A stretch of DNA of 64,000 nucleotides from Xiphophorus maculatus (lineage: Eukaryota; Chordata; Actinopteri; Cyprinodontiformes; Poeciliidae), in the NCBI RefSeq assembly GCF_002775205.1, contig NC_036454.1, forward strand, positions 30,206,780 to 30,270,779, read 5' to 3'. Shown here piece after piece: positions 48,820 to 60,468 of the stretch (positions are counted from its first letter, which is position 1; the number at the start of each line of letters is the position of its first letter). A model generated the notes under the pieces. The model had not been told where the DNA came from, did no database searches, and saw only the letters and a list, made by a program, of their open reading frames with translations. A program made the translations under genes and the position numbers.

Positions 48820-49841
48820 GTTTATGGGAACCAGAGAGCAGACCAGAGCCAGACAGCGAGCAACTGATCCGCCTGTACACACTGCTGTAAACACCGTCCT
48901 GCTTCACAAGAAGCATGCAAAACTAATAAAGCGAAATAACACGGAGACCTTAAGGAACACGGCCATATTTTTCTAAAAGCAACAACTTTGAACCTGAACA
49001 GTCAGCTGAACTAGAACTCCGACACCAGAGCTGCTCTACTGTTAAGCTATGGGCTTGTTGTGCTTCAGAAGCAAAAAGCCTAAACCGTAAAATCCCCATT
49101 ACTTAGTCTCTGACACTAACGACAATAAACCACATAATATACTTGAAAACAAGGTAAAAACATTGTCCGTTAGAATGGATGAAAAATGTTTAGATACTTA
49201 AATAGCACATTTTTACAAGAAAAATGTCTATCATAAGCTAAAGCTAATGTTAGCCACAAAGTTTAAAGAAAGTAAAACTCACCTTCGTATCTGTGTATAA
49301 CGAGGCGAACATCTTAAAACCTTTCTCCAGCTTACTTGTCGGGGCTTCATGTACATCATTAATTGTTACCTTGGACAAGCCCTGCAAATACCCAGTGTAA
49401 AGAGCCTTTTTCAATAGATCGGAAAAGATTGAGCCGCTTTTCCCCGAACGCGGAAGCTGAGGTGCAAAGAGCTCAACAGTTCAGAGTTTCTCATAAATCC
49501 TTTATTGTCACTATTTAAATATCATATTCATTGTTCCAGGTAGGGGAAGCCATGCTTTGCTGCATTTTACAATGAACTTAAGTTTTATATCCAGACTATC
49601 AAAGACAAAAAATAGCTATTAAAACTATTGAAATCTGTACTGCTTTGAATGAACAGTTGGGAACCGAAGCCCCGTAGCTTTTTCTTCATCTTGAATATAT
49701 TTATCTGTATTTGTTTTTTTTCTGGAGGCAGAACAAATGTTTCACTCTGTCGTTGTACAGTTTGTCTGTGAATAAAGTTTAAAAAAAACATCCCCCCTCC
49801 CCCACACCCAACAGACTTCTTGTGGCTTTGATGTCACAGTG

Positions 49842-50546
49842 ATGTCACTCATTCTGTCTATGACATCACTGGCGGCTGCCTTTGTATTCCCAGATTCCAC
49901 AGAGAAATTCATTTGCAGTTTGAACCAGAGAGCAAAGATGGAAGAACAAAATTTTTTGTTGACAAAAATTAACAATTTACAGAAGGACCACAGCAAGATG
50001 CAGAAGGAGAACCAAGAGCTTCAGATAATCGTGGAAAGTCTGAGGATTAAACTGGAGCGACTTAACAGAACGGACGAGACACACAACTGGCTAAAGGAAA
50101 ATAAAATACTTATAAATTCAAATGCATATTACAAGAAACAAATCAGAAAAATTCCTCTGGACCTGGAGAAAGCAAATGCAACTATACTACAACTAAGATG
50201 TGATTATGAAGACAAATTAAGAAGAAAACATACACTGGAAGAGGAACAGAAAAAAGTGAGCCGAACTGTAGCGGCCGATTTAAGAGCAAAAACAGAAAAA
50301 ATCGAGTGGCTAGAGAGAGAAAATGGAGAGTTAAATAAAGAGATTGTAGCGCTGAAGATAAAAAATGAGAGGATCAAATCCAGGGTGGCAGAAAAAAGCA
50401 AAGATGTCCAGCAAAGGGAAGAACCGGTCAGGGAAAATATCCAGGAAGAGAAACCATCAGCATGTCAGAGAGTAGGGAGAATTTTTATGAATATGTACAA
50501 TTCAGGAACGTTGCGGTATTGGGTGCCACCCTGGATTTTTTTTTAA
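49842..50546 (+). CDS. Unrecognised coiled-coil protein, copy A
   Basis: An intact single-exon ORF of 234 aa from the ATG at 49842, or 202 aa from the better-conserved ATG at 49938 (MEEQNFLLTKINNL). The first 30 residues of the long form (MSLILSMTSLAAAFVFPDS) are hydrophobic, like a weak signal peptide or simply 5' leader read through. The body is a Glu/Lys/Leu-rich coiled coil with leucine heptads (for example LRIKLERLN, IEWLERENGELNKEIVALK). The C-terminus is a distinct conserved block RVGRIFMNMYNSGTLRYWVPP followed by WIFF and a stop. Copies are at 60469-61173 (three residues different) and a broken one at 2011-2790. I do not recognise the family and assign no function. It is AT-rich, intronless and carried in a young duplication. 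It could be a young lineage-specific gene or part of an unknown mobile element. Confidence 0.65.
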   Translation: MSLILSMTSLAAAFVFPDSTEKFICSLNQRAKMEEQNFLLTKINNLQKDHSKMQKENQELQIIVESLRIKLERLNRTDETHNWLKENKILINSNAYYKKQIRKIPLDLEKANATILQLRCDYEDKLRRKHTLEEEQKKVSRTVAADLRAKTEKIEWLERENGELNKEIVALKIKNERIKSRVAEKSKDVQQREEPVRENIQEEKPSACQRVGRIFMNMYNSGTLRYWVPPWIFF

Positions 50547-53500
50547 CAGAAAAGGATATTTTGGGTTGCTGGAAATGTTGCAGGGTATGATACTGTTGGA
50601 TCTGGTCGTTTTGATTACCTGCAGTTGTTTGCGTCTCGATTGGTTTTGTCGTGTCTCGATTGGTTTTGTCTGTTTTGATTATCTACAACTGAGAGTAAAT
50701 TCTCTTTTAAAAGAAAAGCGTGAATGAGTTGATCGCGTTCGCGTTAAAAGAAATCCTGTGTAAGAAACGCTGTGAATCCTGGGCTCTAACAGCTGAAACT
50801 AAACGGCTTTAACTTTATGCTGTTGTGATGATAATTGGATGGCGGAGTCCAGCGAGCAGCCGCTTAAATCCGTCTTAAAAGTTTCATTCGGTAAAAAAAA
50901 GGGCGGCGGAGTCCTGCGTGAAGACGCTTCAGCTCCATAACTGAAGTGTGATTGGAGGTATAAACTCCTTTAGGTATTTTATCTCATTTAAAGTAACGGG
51001 TTTGGAAGGAGCAAACCAATTGTGGATGCAGAGGCAAGAATCCTCCACTGGTTAGAGTCCAAGAAAGGATTACCACGATTGGTATTTTTAATTGTTACCC
51101 ACTATAAAAAAGAAACCAGTTTTTAGAACAGCCTAGGTGTTGACAAACTGGTCTAAATTGTTTAAAATGGGTAAAAATAGCAGGAAGTGGAGAGAAGTGT
51201 TTCAATATGTGTTCGTTTAATTTCTTTTATAAATGAATTCATTTAAATTGTCCGGAATGGTAGAAAAATAACTGCAGTACTGGAGAATACACAGCAGATG
51301 GCGGCATAGCAACCATTGAACGAATTACTGCTTTATAGTTCAACAGTAAATGTTAATCAAAAGATTAACAGCAGTGAAAATATTGGGAGTGTGTTGAAGG
51401 GCAGGACCCTGATAAAATACAAAATATCTGAATAAATGGATAGTAAAGTACAGGAAAAAAGGTTAATTAAATACTAAAATAGAACGAGAACTATAGGATA
51501 AAATGATAAACGAAAGAAAGAGCCAAGAAATTAAGAAAACAGAAGATTGTGATGACAATGTGTTGGCAAATAAATAGATGACTAAATGAAAAACTAACTA
51601 AATAAATACAGGAATAAGTAGATGAATATAAACAGACATTTTGTTGCAACATGAATTTCATTAGCATCAGAAACACAATTACAACATTCTTTAATATCAC
51701 CTTCATTACCGTCAGCATAATCAAACGATGGTTTCACCTAAAAAATAAATTTGTCTTGTTATTTTCCATCCGGGGAAATTATTTTAATCCTTTTTATCAA
51801 AGAACGCAGATTTTGAATGAGATCACATCCACAGGGCACCAGGAAAACGGCTGCAAACTGAAACGACAAACAGAGATCAGATTTTCCAAAGGCATCATTC
51901 ATTTGTGTACTCATCACAAATACTTCAATTCACTGTGTGTCCGAGTGAATTCTCCAACGCTCGTGGCTCTGTGGCTGCTATCATCGAAATAAAGGTGAAA
52001 CTGCTTCTCCAAGCAGTGGCCCTCCCCCTCGAACGACAGCTTGTGTTGCAGAGTTCAGAGTCTGGCTTGGAGCTCAGAACTCCAAGCCAGTCTGTATGTA
52101 GTTAGCCATGAGCAACTCATCACGTAACGCCTTATCTCCTACTTTGTCCAGTTCTGCTCATTAAATGGTGGATGTGATCCCTTCAATGTACGTTTCTATT
52201 ATAATATACTATAGCTCCTAACCGATGGAAAACACCAAAACCCTGTAATCATTTGCTTCAAAAGACATGTTTCCAAAGTAACGTTTTGCCGGAATATCAA
52301 ACAAATGCAGATCTTTTCTTAAACCAATCTTGTAAAAATAGGATCAAACAAACGAAACAAAACAAAACAAAACAAATCTTATCGGTTATTTGTCTAAATC
52401 ATTTTACATGCGTTTCTCAAATAAAATTCAAAAAAAAAAAAATTAAACCTGGAGAAATTATAATGTAAATGTATGCCTTAACAAATCCAAACATTTTCAA
52501 AATATACCAATTTTCACCTCGGCTTTTACTCGTCGTCGAATTTAAAGTTTTATTCAAAATCGTTTTAAATGGATGCAAATCAAAACAAAAATCAAGTTTA
52601 GAAAAACCATTATATTCCCACCTGCGTACTTTCACTGATCAGCGATAACTTCAATCAATGACAGATTCTTCAAAACATTTCTTAAAACATTCATGCTCCA
52701 TTAAATTAATGCTCTGAAAATGGCTGACACAATAATATTTTAATTTCTATAATTATTTTCCCAAGTTAATTAACCAAAATATGCTTCATTATCACTATAA
52801 ATTTATCTATTTTCTCAAAATATGTTAGCCCATTATCAGAACATCCTTTAATGGAGAACAACTCAAATCCATTCAAAATAAGCACATATTTCACCAGACA
52901 ATATCTTTCCTTTCACTTTTATGTGTAGCACAGATCAGACATGTTCTTCAAAAATTTGTTTAAGTATTATAAAAGATGAACCCATACATCTTCTCCCCCT
53001 TTGATACATTACTGACTCATGTATCACTATTTCTAGTATGTGAAATAACGATGTTGATGAAACAGGGTTATTATTTTAGCTGAGAAAAATCCACCCATAT
53101 TCAATGCTGCCCCTGTCCTAACAGGCAAACATTTCAAAACAAACAGAACAATTTATTATAGCATACTTTAAACCTTCAAGATTGCTATTTTCAAAAAAAA
53201 AAAACATTTCACATTACAGTTCTAAAACTCAGTATTCAATTTTACTCTCATGATTATCAAATAATTCGTTGTAGAAAACTTCTCAAAAATTTTCAGCAGT
53301 GTTTGACAAAGCATGTGTACCAATTAAGACTCTGCGAAGGTTTTGCATAAACGAACCAGAGAGACGTTGAAGAAAAAAATTCAAACACAGTTAACAAAGA
53401 AAATCCAAAAATAATAAGTGGGCCCCTACTGAAATCAACATAACAAAAAACAACACAGGTAGTAACAGAACGACGTAAGCACAAACTGACCTAATAAGAC

Positions 53501-56219
53501 ATGAGGGGAACTTAGATAACGGCTGATCAGACCATTAACACACTAAGGGGTAATTAAACACAAAATCCTAACAAATACTGGTCAGTAAATCACTAAATCT
53601 ACAAATGAAAAGAAAGTAAACTAAAGATCAAATTTCCCCCTCCCCCTTTCGGAACAAAATAAGAGGAAACTGGTAACTCAAAATGAATTCGTGATATTTA
53701 ACAAAATACAGAAGAACTGACACGTAAAGTTAACTAAATGAGTGCACATCAAATAGCCAACTAAGGAGTCAGACTAATGAAAACAAATTTAAAGATAAAA
53801 ATCTAAACTACTCACTACTCACTATATAAAGTAATATGAAAGGAAACCAGAAAATCATTACCAAGAGTGTCAGCGTGTGACAGTTGACTCAGTGTTTTGA
53901 CGCTAAAAACTTATATTTAACATTTTCCACATTATTCCTTACTCACTATGTATTCGCTTGTTTAAACTATCTACATTAAAGAGAAAATGTTTCACTAAAG
54001 CTAGGAAACCAAACTGCATCAAAAATCCTGTCTTATGTGATGAGAAAAGACTCTCTACTCCTTCCTATAATCTATAATGTGAAACAATACCCTAAAATTT
54101 AAACAGCCAATCTCTATGTTCCATAGGAAAAAAGAAAAATTAAATCCTTTTGTACTTTTAGATTTCACAATCTAAATTTGAAAGTCACTACACCAGTCTG
54201 AGCAATCTCCATTGTCAGACCATAAAACAAATTCCTAAGCCCACCATAAAACCCCCTTTTCACCTCTCGGAGGAACTATTTGTATGGCAGGAAAAAGAGC
54301 CAATAAGGATTTCAGGAAGAACTCCCAATTCTTTAAATTTATTAGTAGGCTTTGTCAGTGAAAGCATCAGATATGTTTTAGTTCCTTCTACTTTTAAAAT
54401 GAACTTACATGCAGATATTTTGTCAGGCAGTACTGTAAACGATGGGAGAGAGTATAATTTGCCTTACAGCTGCTGGTGCTCCCATGCTGAACTTCTGTGA
54501 GCAGAGGTTGCTTCGCACTTAAAATTAGTGGTATACAAAGAGGCTTCACATGTTAATTAGTTGAATCTAGTGGGGGTAGAAGTTACAGCACAGCTGTAGC
54601 TTATTCTCCCGTGCTGAACTTCTGTGAATGGGGTTATAACTTCTCCTTGAGCTCCATTAGTCTCATGTCTAAATAAACATACTTGTCGCTTCTTCTTGTT
54701 TTGTTCTATTTATTTATTTTCCTTAATTTTCTTATTTTATTCGCAGCCCTCTCGTCTGTCCACAGGCACTATTTAATCATCTCTTATTACAGTTTAATAT
54801 TGATTCTCTACAATAGTTCCATATAATGTTTTTATTAACCAATAAGTTATATCAAACTTAATGTTATCCTTCAACAACAAATGTTGTAAATTTCAGCAAA
54901 CTTTTCTATATTTAACCAATTTCTATTTAACAAGAGAGGAACTTCTAATTCATCCTGTCTAATTATCCGTAAGTCCTGTAGATTTAACAATATTTTATCT
55001 ATCTTAAAGTTTTGGTCTGTTTGAAAAAGACTGATTATGAAAATATCTAGAGTCAGTTGCATATTGCAGTTTGTTGTTATCTGAACAATTACCTCTTACA
55101 GTTAGAGCCTGTTTCTCTAAAAATCTACGTTTTTTCTTATCCTCAACTCATGAAAAAAGTCCTATTTTACTCATTGTATGTTATTCCATTTTCCTACTAC
55201 CTTCACAGCCTTAGAAGGAATAATTAACATTTAAGCTAATATTTTAGTTGTCAACGCTATATACTTTTTAGTTTATTTATTTCTCTACCCAATCATGTGT
55301 ATTTATCTATTAATTTGCCAAGACAGCATTTCTACAATCCTCTGTGACCTAATTTTCTTGGCTTGTTCTTTCTGTCTTTCTATATTTATTTATTTATTCA
55401 TTTATTTAACCTTAGAACCCATAAGTTATGTTCAATTTGTTCAGATGATTTATTTTATCAAGATACTATCCTTTAATCACCTTCCTAACTTTACACTGCA
55501 GTTCACACTAACTGCTGTTATCGTTTAATTTTAAGAAGTTAGTTCAATTTAACACAGAGGATGTTTGTAAAATCTAGAAATTTTGCACCATCAAACAGCA
55601 CTGAGAAATTGCTCTGTATTTATATGACATAAAATACCAAATGGTATCTTATCTCCAATCACACACTCTTTCAGACCAACACGAATGACAACACAAACGA
55701 AGACAAAAAACACAAAACACAACACATCTGGCCAAGTTTTATAGTCAGTCAAAATTTCCTCAGTCCCCAAGTGTCAGTCTGTGGTCATTATTCTATCAAA
55801 TTTAACTATAATTTTTATCAAATTTACTGAAGCTTCAGGAATTGTCCAATGGTTTGTTAACATTTTTCACGAATTCAACTAATTTTAAACTCAAGTCTTC
55901 AGGAACGTATTTAAAAATAGCGTGCACGTTTAAAAAGAGACATCTCAGAATTATGTTAAACTCAAACCACAACCAATAATTTTGTTGTCTGGTACCAGTT
56001 TAATTTACTTAACTGTAATGTGTATTTTTATTTATTTATCTTGTAAACTAAACGACCACGTTTTCGCCATCGTTCTACTTTCCCCGTTAAGACGAACCCC
56101 GACCATAAAATAGCGTATAGCACGTGTCGCAACTCAGCGTCCATAATAACTTTACAATAAAACGCAGCATAAGCCACCCAAATTCACACAAACAGCGCTA
56201 TCCAAACAACTTAATACTC

Positions 56220-56470
56220 TGCTCAAACACACAGCCTGCCCGAACTCGCGCACGCGCACACACACGGTCACACACACACATACTCACACACATACTCGCA
56301 CACCTATCCAACAGGGGACACAGATACACACGCAAATACACACGCAGCTACACACATGCACACATACACACACCTAGAGCTCTGGAGCACACAGCCTCGT
56401 GTCGCGGCAACAAGCACACATCGCGACACACAGAGAAACACAAAGAAACACAGAGACACAAAACACAGTT
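56220..56470. repeat. CA-rich minisatellite
   Basis: Irregular CACACA, CACACGCA and ACACAGAGAAACACA units over about 250 bases. Open frames here are products of the repeat. Confidence 0.75.
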
Positions 56471-56714
56471 TCGGACAGACGTACAAGACAGAGGGAAAAA
56501 ATAATCAAAGTCTACCCCAAACTATTTTCAGAATCTAAAGCCTACCGCAGACTATGTTCCAAAGCGTCCCGTAAACTATTTTAAAAGCGTACCAAACACT
56601 ACTGACAAAGCTTCCCGCAGCTATTGTAGCTTCCCGCAAACTATTTTAAAATGTACCACACACTCAGCAAACCTACCCCAGGTTATTTTACCGTATTACT
56701 CTGAAAATCTACCT

Positions 56715-56963
56715 CAAAGCTTGCCTCAAGCTAAACCAAGAATTTACCACAAATTCTATCCGTCGGCCTACCTCAGACCTATCTAGTTCAGACACAAAAT
56801 ACACAAAGCTTGCCTCAAGCTAAACCAAGAATTTACCACAAATTCTGTCTGTCGGCCTACCTCAGACCTATCTAGTTCAAACAAAATACACAAAGCTTGC
56901 CTCAAGCTAAACCAAGAATTTACCACAAATTCTGTCTGTCGGCCTACCTCAGACCTATCTAGT
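56715..56963. repeat. Three tandem copies of an 87-89 bp unit
   Basis: Units begin with CAAAGCTTGCCTCAAGCTAA at 56715, 56804 and 56891. Each holds CCAAGAATTTACCACAAATT and CGGCCTACCTCAGACCTATC. The units differ at only a few bases, so the array is young. The surrounding DNA (about 56500-57080) repeats shorter motifs such as CTACCTCAGACTATT and GTACCACACACTC. Confidence 0.9.
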
Positions 56964-57443
56964 GTACCACACACCAATACTTGATTACTATTTCTCAAAA
57001 TCTAAAGCCTACCCCAGGCTATTTTACCGTAACAGTCTACCTCAGACTATTCAAAGTGTACCACACACTCAAACTAAATTTTAATACACAATTTCCTTTC
57101 AATTTAGAGGCACAAGACTAAATCCTCAGGGCAAAAGAACAATAATGAAGAAAAACCCAGCCTTTTTGACAATAGGGTAGCAAATCCTATGTCCGGAACC
57201 GCCACGATCCTCTTGTTTCCTGTGTATTGCAATCCAATCAGTAATTCACTGGCTATTTTAAAGACACAATCTATCTATCTCTGCAGCTCCGAAAACTCCG
57301 CGCGGCTGGATACAGCCACAACAATCCAGCTCGCCTTTTTCCCAGCACACGGCGGTGCAAACAACAAAAGAATAATGAAAAGTATCTCACCTCACCGAGC
57401 CGAACCAGGCCAACGCGTGACAGAGCCGCCCGCTCAAAATCCG

Positions 57444-57461
57444 CAACCGAACGAGCCCCCA
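57444..57461 (-). other. Proline-tRNA-like primer-binding site
   Basis: On the minus strand, TGGGGGCTCGTTCGGTTG starts 3 bases after the LTR edge. It matches the first 11 bases of a tRNA-Pro primer-binding site exactly and 14 of 18 overall (compared with the tRNA-Pro 3' end from memory). The position and spacing are right for an LTR retroelement. Confidence 0.6.
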
Positions 57462-57464
57462 AAT

Positions 57465-58199
57465 TGTTAAGGAGAAAAGTTATTATGTTAGCTTAAATTT
57501 TGGAAAAGCATGGCTCTCCTTTTCCTCCTGTTAGCCGGGTCGAGCGGGGTTCTCCGTGAGCGTCCTGCAACCGCGTGCTGCTAAAACGAAACAACAACAA
57601 AACGTGTTGACGTCACAGATCACGGAGTTTTAATCTCATACAAAGCAATCGACAACAAAGTTGCAGAGATACAGAGATATGCATTTTCTCATAAAAATAA
57701 GACACACAAGGGAAGACACACGAAACACATAAGACAGACAAAGGCGCCCACGTGGAGTAAAAAAGATGGAAAAAAACTCTCACTCCGTTTTCTGGCCTGG
57801 AATTTTTAAACAGAAGAGGAGTTTCCCTATTTAATATATGCAAAAAGGCGTTCTGCTCTTCGTCCAATTAGAACTCCCTCAGGCCCCCAAAGAAAGTTGG
57901 GACTTCCTGATTTATAGCAAAGGTGTCTGTTTTTTATCTAAGTAAAGGCGGACCACTTCGTGCCCATCTCCATCCGACCCGGGCCGAGAGGCGCCAAGAA
58001 GTCTCTGACCCCTTTCGGACTGTAAATTTTATTACTCTGTGTGTCAGCGGGGGAGGAAAAGGGCCCCGCCTGAACGTCCGCCATTGTGAGCTCCCCCATG
58101 CTCCACAGAAAACTGTTCCAAATAAAGTGTTGGCTATCCCTTTACACATGTTGTAAGATTAAGTGTATTTTTAGCATTAAATAATTATTTTCCTTAGCA
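57465..58199 (-). mobile_element. Long terminal repeat (LTR), minus orientation
   Basis: A 735-bp block whose ends are inverted repeats, TGTTAAGGA at 57465 and TCCTTAGCA ending at 58199. On the minus strand it runs from TGCTAAGGA to TCCTTAACA, the TG...CA form of retroviral and LTR-retrotransposon ends. Candidate TATA (about 57825-57835) and ATTAAA (about 57630) lie in the correct order on the minus strand. It abuts unit B at AGGGCC, inside the hAT element. I see no partner LTR within the window and no coding interior. Confidence 0.65.
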
Positions 58200-59446
58200 A
58201 GGGCCAGATTTGATAAAGTGAAGATGCTCGGGGGCCAATAGTTTGCTCGGACATTTTTTAACTACAAAAGTTTCATGCAAATACACACTGTTATAAAAGA
58301 ATTTTCATTGTCACAATTATCTTTATTTTTCAAATGACAAAATAACCAAATATAAGCCACTCAGGCAAATGAGAACAACTCTAAAAACCCAAATTCTGCC
58401 TTTCATTCATATCTGGAGAGTCAGATAACATTGAACAAACTGTATGAAATACCTTAAATTTACATGAGTTTAAAAATATCTTTGCCTCAAGAACATTTTA
58501 AACAGGAGTTATAAGTAATGCAAAGTTGTCTATTATTATTAAATCTTAAAACAAGTGAATTTTGCTCTTGTCATTTACAATATCTTTCAGAAAGTAATAG
58601 TTTGTCACATCTACAGGTTCATAACATCAACAGTAATAACCAAATCTTACTCAAGAGTTTAATAAAATTAAGTGCCATAAATGTTCGATTCGCTCTTCAC
58701 TGCTGATAGTGACAGACGTTGCCGTTCAAAACACTCAGTTTCATGTCTTCAACTCTCAGTGCCACACTGTTACATGCCAGGCAAACATTCGCAAATTCTT
58801 GCTTCTTCTCAGGGCAAAATGTTCTCCACCATTTTCATAACAGTCTTTGATAAATGTACCTCCAGTAGAAGGTTTGCCATGTTTAGCTATTAACATTAAC
58901 ATCGTAGCTTGCTTTGGTGGTATTTTCTTTTGACTCACAGGCCCGCGTGAAGAATCGCTGTTGCGATGCCAGTGCAGCTTGGAGCTGCTTCAGTTTTTCA
59001 GCACGGTCACTTCCTGTTAGCTTGTTGTATGTGTTAGCATGTTTACTCTGGAAGTGTCTCTTTACGTTGAAATCCTTAAACAAGGCAACCGTCTCATTAC
59101 AAATTAGACAAGCACAATCGCCCTGATTTTCAGTGAAGAAGTGTTATAATTCCCATCTCTCTTGAAAGCGGCGGCCCTCACTGTAAACTTGTTTTCTTTG
59201 CAGTGGCCATGGCAGAAATGAATGGAGAGGGGTTCGCTGCACGGAGGCAGAGACTGATAGTATTAAAGTGGTGCTGCCACCATTTGGTGAAAGGAGGAAT
59301 TACAGTTTCAAGTTTTATGATTTATTTATTCTGTTTGACAGTGCAGGCGGGCCATAAATAATACATTATAAGACCGAAGCTGCGGGCCGTATGAAATCTG
59401 ACCGCGGGCCGTGATTGGCCCTCGGGCCGGACTTTGGACATGCCTG
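58200..59446 (-). mobile_element. Decayed hAT transposon, copy B (left end missing)
   Basis: Same element as 47547-48819 without its left terminal repeat. The right terminal repeat ends at 59446 and is followed by GTTTATGG as in copy A. Confidence 0.85.
58756..59210 (-). pseudogene. hAT transposase N-terminus, broken (copy B)
   Basis: It is identical in structure to 48129-48583: ATG at 59210, early stop, BED zinc finger frame, then a frameshift. It shows the same lesions, so the transposase was already dead before the duplication. Confidence 0.75.
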
Positions 59447-60468
59447 GTTTATGGGAACCAGAGAGCAGACCAGAGCCAGACAGCGAGCAACTGATCCGCC
59501 TGTACACACTGCTGTAAACACCGTCCTGCTTCACAAGAAGCATGCAAAACTAATAAAGCGAAATAACACGGAGACCTTAAGGAACACGGCCATATTTTTC
59601 TAAAAGCAACAACTTTGAACCTGAACAGTCAGCTGAACTAGAACTCCGACACCAGAGCTGCTCTACTGTTAAGCTATGGGCTTGTTGTGCTTCAGAAGCA
59701 AAAAGCCTAAACCGTAAAATCCCCATTACTTAGTCTCTGACACTAACGACAATAAACCACATAATATACTTGAAAACAAGGTAAAAACATTGTCCGTTAG
59801 AATGGATGAAAAATGTTTAGATACTTAAATAGCACATTTTTACAAGAAAAATGTCTATCATAAGCTAAAGCTAATGTTAGCCACAAAGTTTAAAGAAAGT
59901 AAAACTCACCTTCGTATCTGTGTATAACGAGGCGAACATCTTAAAACCTTTCTCCAGCTTACTTGTCGGGGCTTCATGTACATCATTAATTGTTACCTTG
60001 GACAAGCCCTGCAAATACCCAGTGTAAAGAGCCTTTTCAATAGATCGGAAAAGATTGAGCCGCTTTTCCCCGAACGCAGAAGCTGAGGTGCAAAGAGCTC
60101 AACAGTTCAGAGTTTCTCATAAATCCTTTATTGTCACTATTTAAATATCATATTCATTGTTCCAGGTAGGGGAAGCCATGCTTTGCTGCATTTTACAATG
60201 AACTTAAGTTTTATATCCAGACTATCAAAGACAAAAAATAGCTATTAAAACTATTGAAATCTGTACTGCTTTGAATGAACAGTTGGGAACCGAAGCCCCG
60301 TAGCTTTTTCTTCATCTTGAATATATTTATCTGTATTTGTTTTTTTTCTGGAGGCAGAACAAATGTTTCACTCTGTCGTTGTACAGTTTGTCTGTGAATA
60401 AAGTTTAAAAAAAAACATCCCCCCTCCCCCACACCCAACAGACTTCTTGTGGCTTTGATGTCACAGTG

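Larger units (their letters stand above)
47573..51630. repeat. Segmental duplication, unit A
   Basis: The segment is nearly identical to 58200-62256; I counted roughly a dozen single-base differences or indels by eye over about 4.06 kb. It holds most of the hAT element, a unique-looking spacer, and the coiled-coil ORF with its flanks. Homology stops at GATGAATATA (51630 and 62256), after which the copies differ completely. A third copy starts at 63451. Confidence 0.92.
51631..57443. other. AC-rich non-coding spacer between units A and B
   Basis: About 5.8 kb with strong strand bias (A/C-rich on plus) and no recognised reading frame, gag, protease or pol motif on either strand. It adjoins a primer-binding-site-like sequence and LTR at its right end, so it may be the interior of a non-coding LTR element read on the minus strand. 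It contains a polypyrimidine tract at 53630-53648 that could be a purine tract on the minus strand. Two related blocks contain GTGCTGAACTTCTGTGA (near 54483 and 54613). A hairpin lies at 52062-52072 / 52080-52090. Confidence 0.45.

Noticed and set aside
53630..53648. Polypurine tract (minus strand) marking a partner LTR
   Set aside because: The sequence beyond it does not start like the LTR at 57465-58199 (no TGCTAAGGA), so no 3' LTR can be claimed there.
56124..56504. 126-codon plus-strand open frame rich in His/Thr/Arg
   Set aside because: Pure product of the CA-rich minisatellite.
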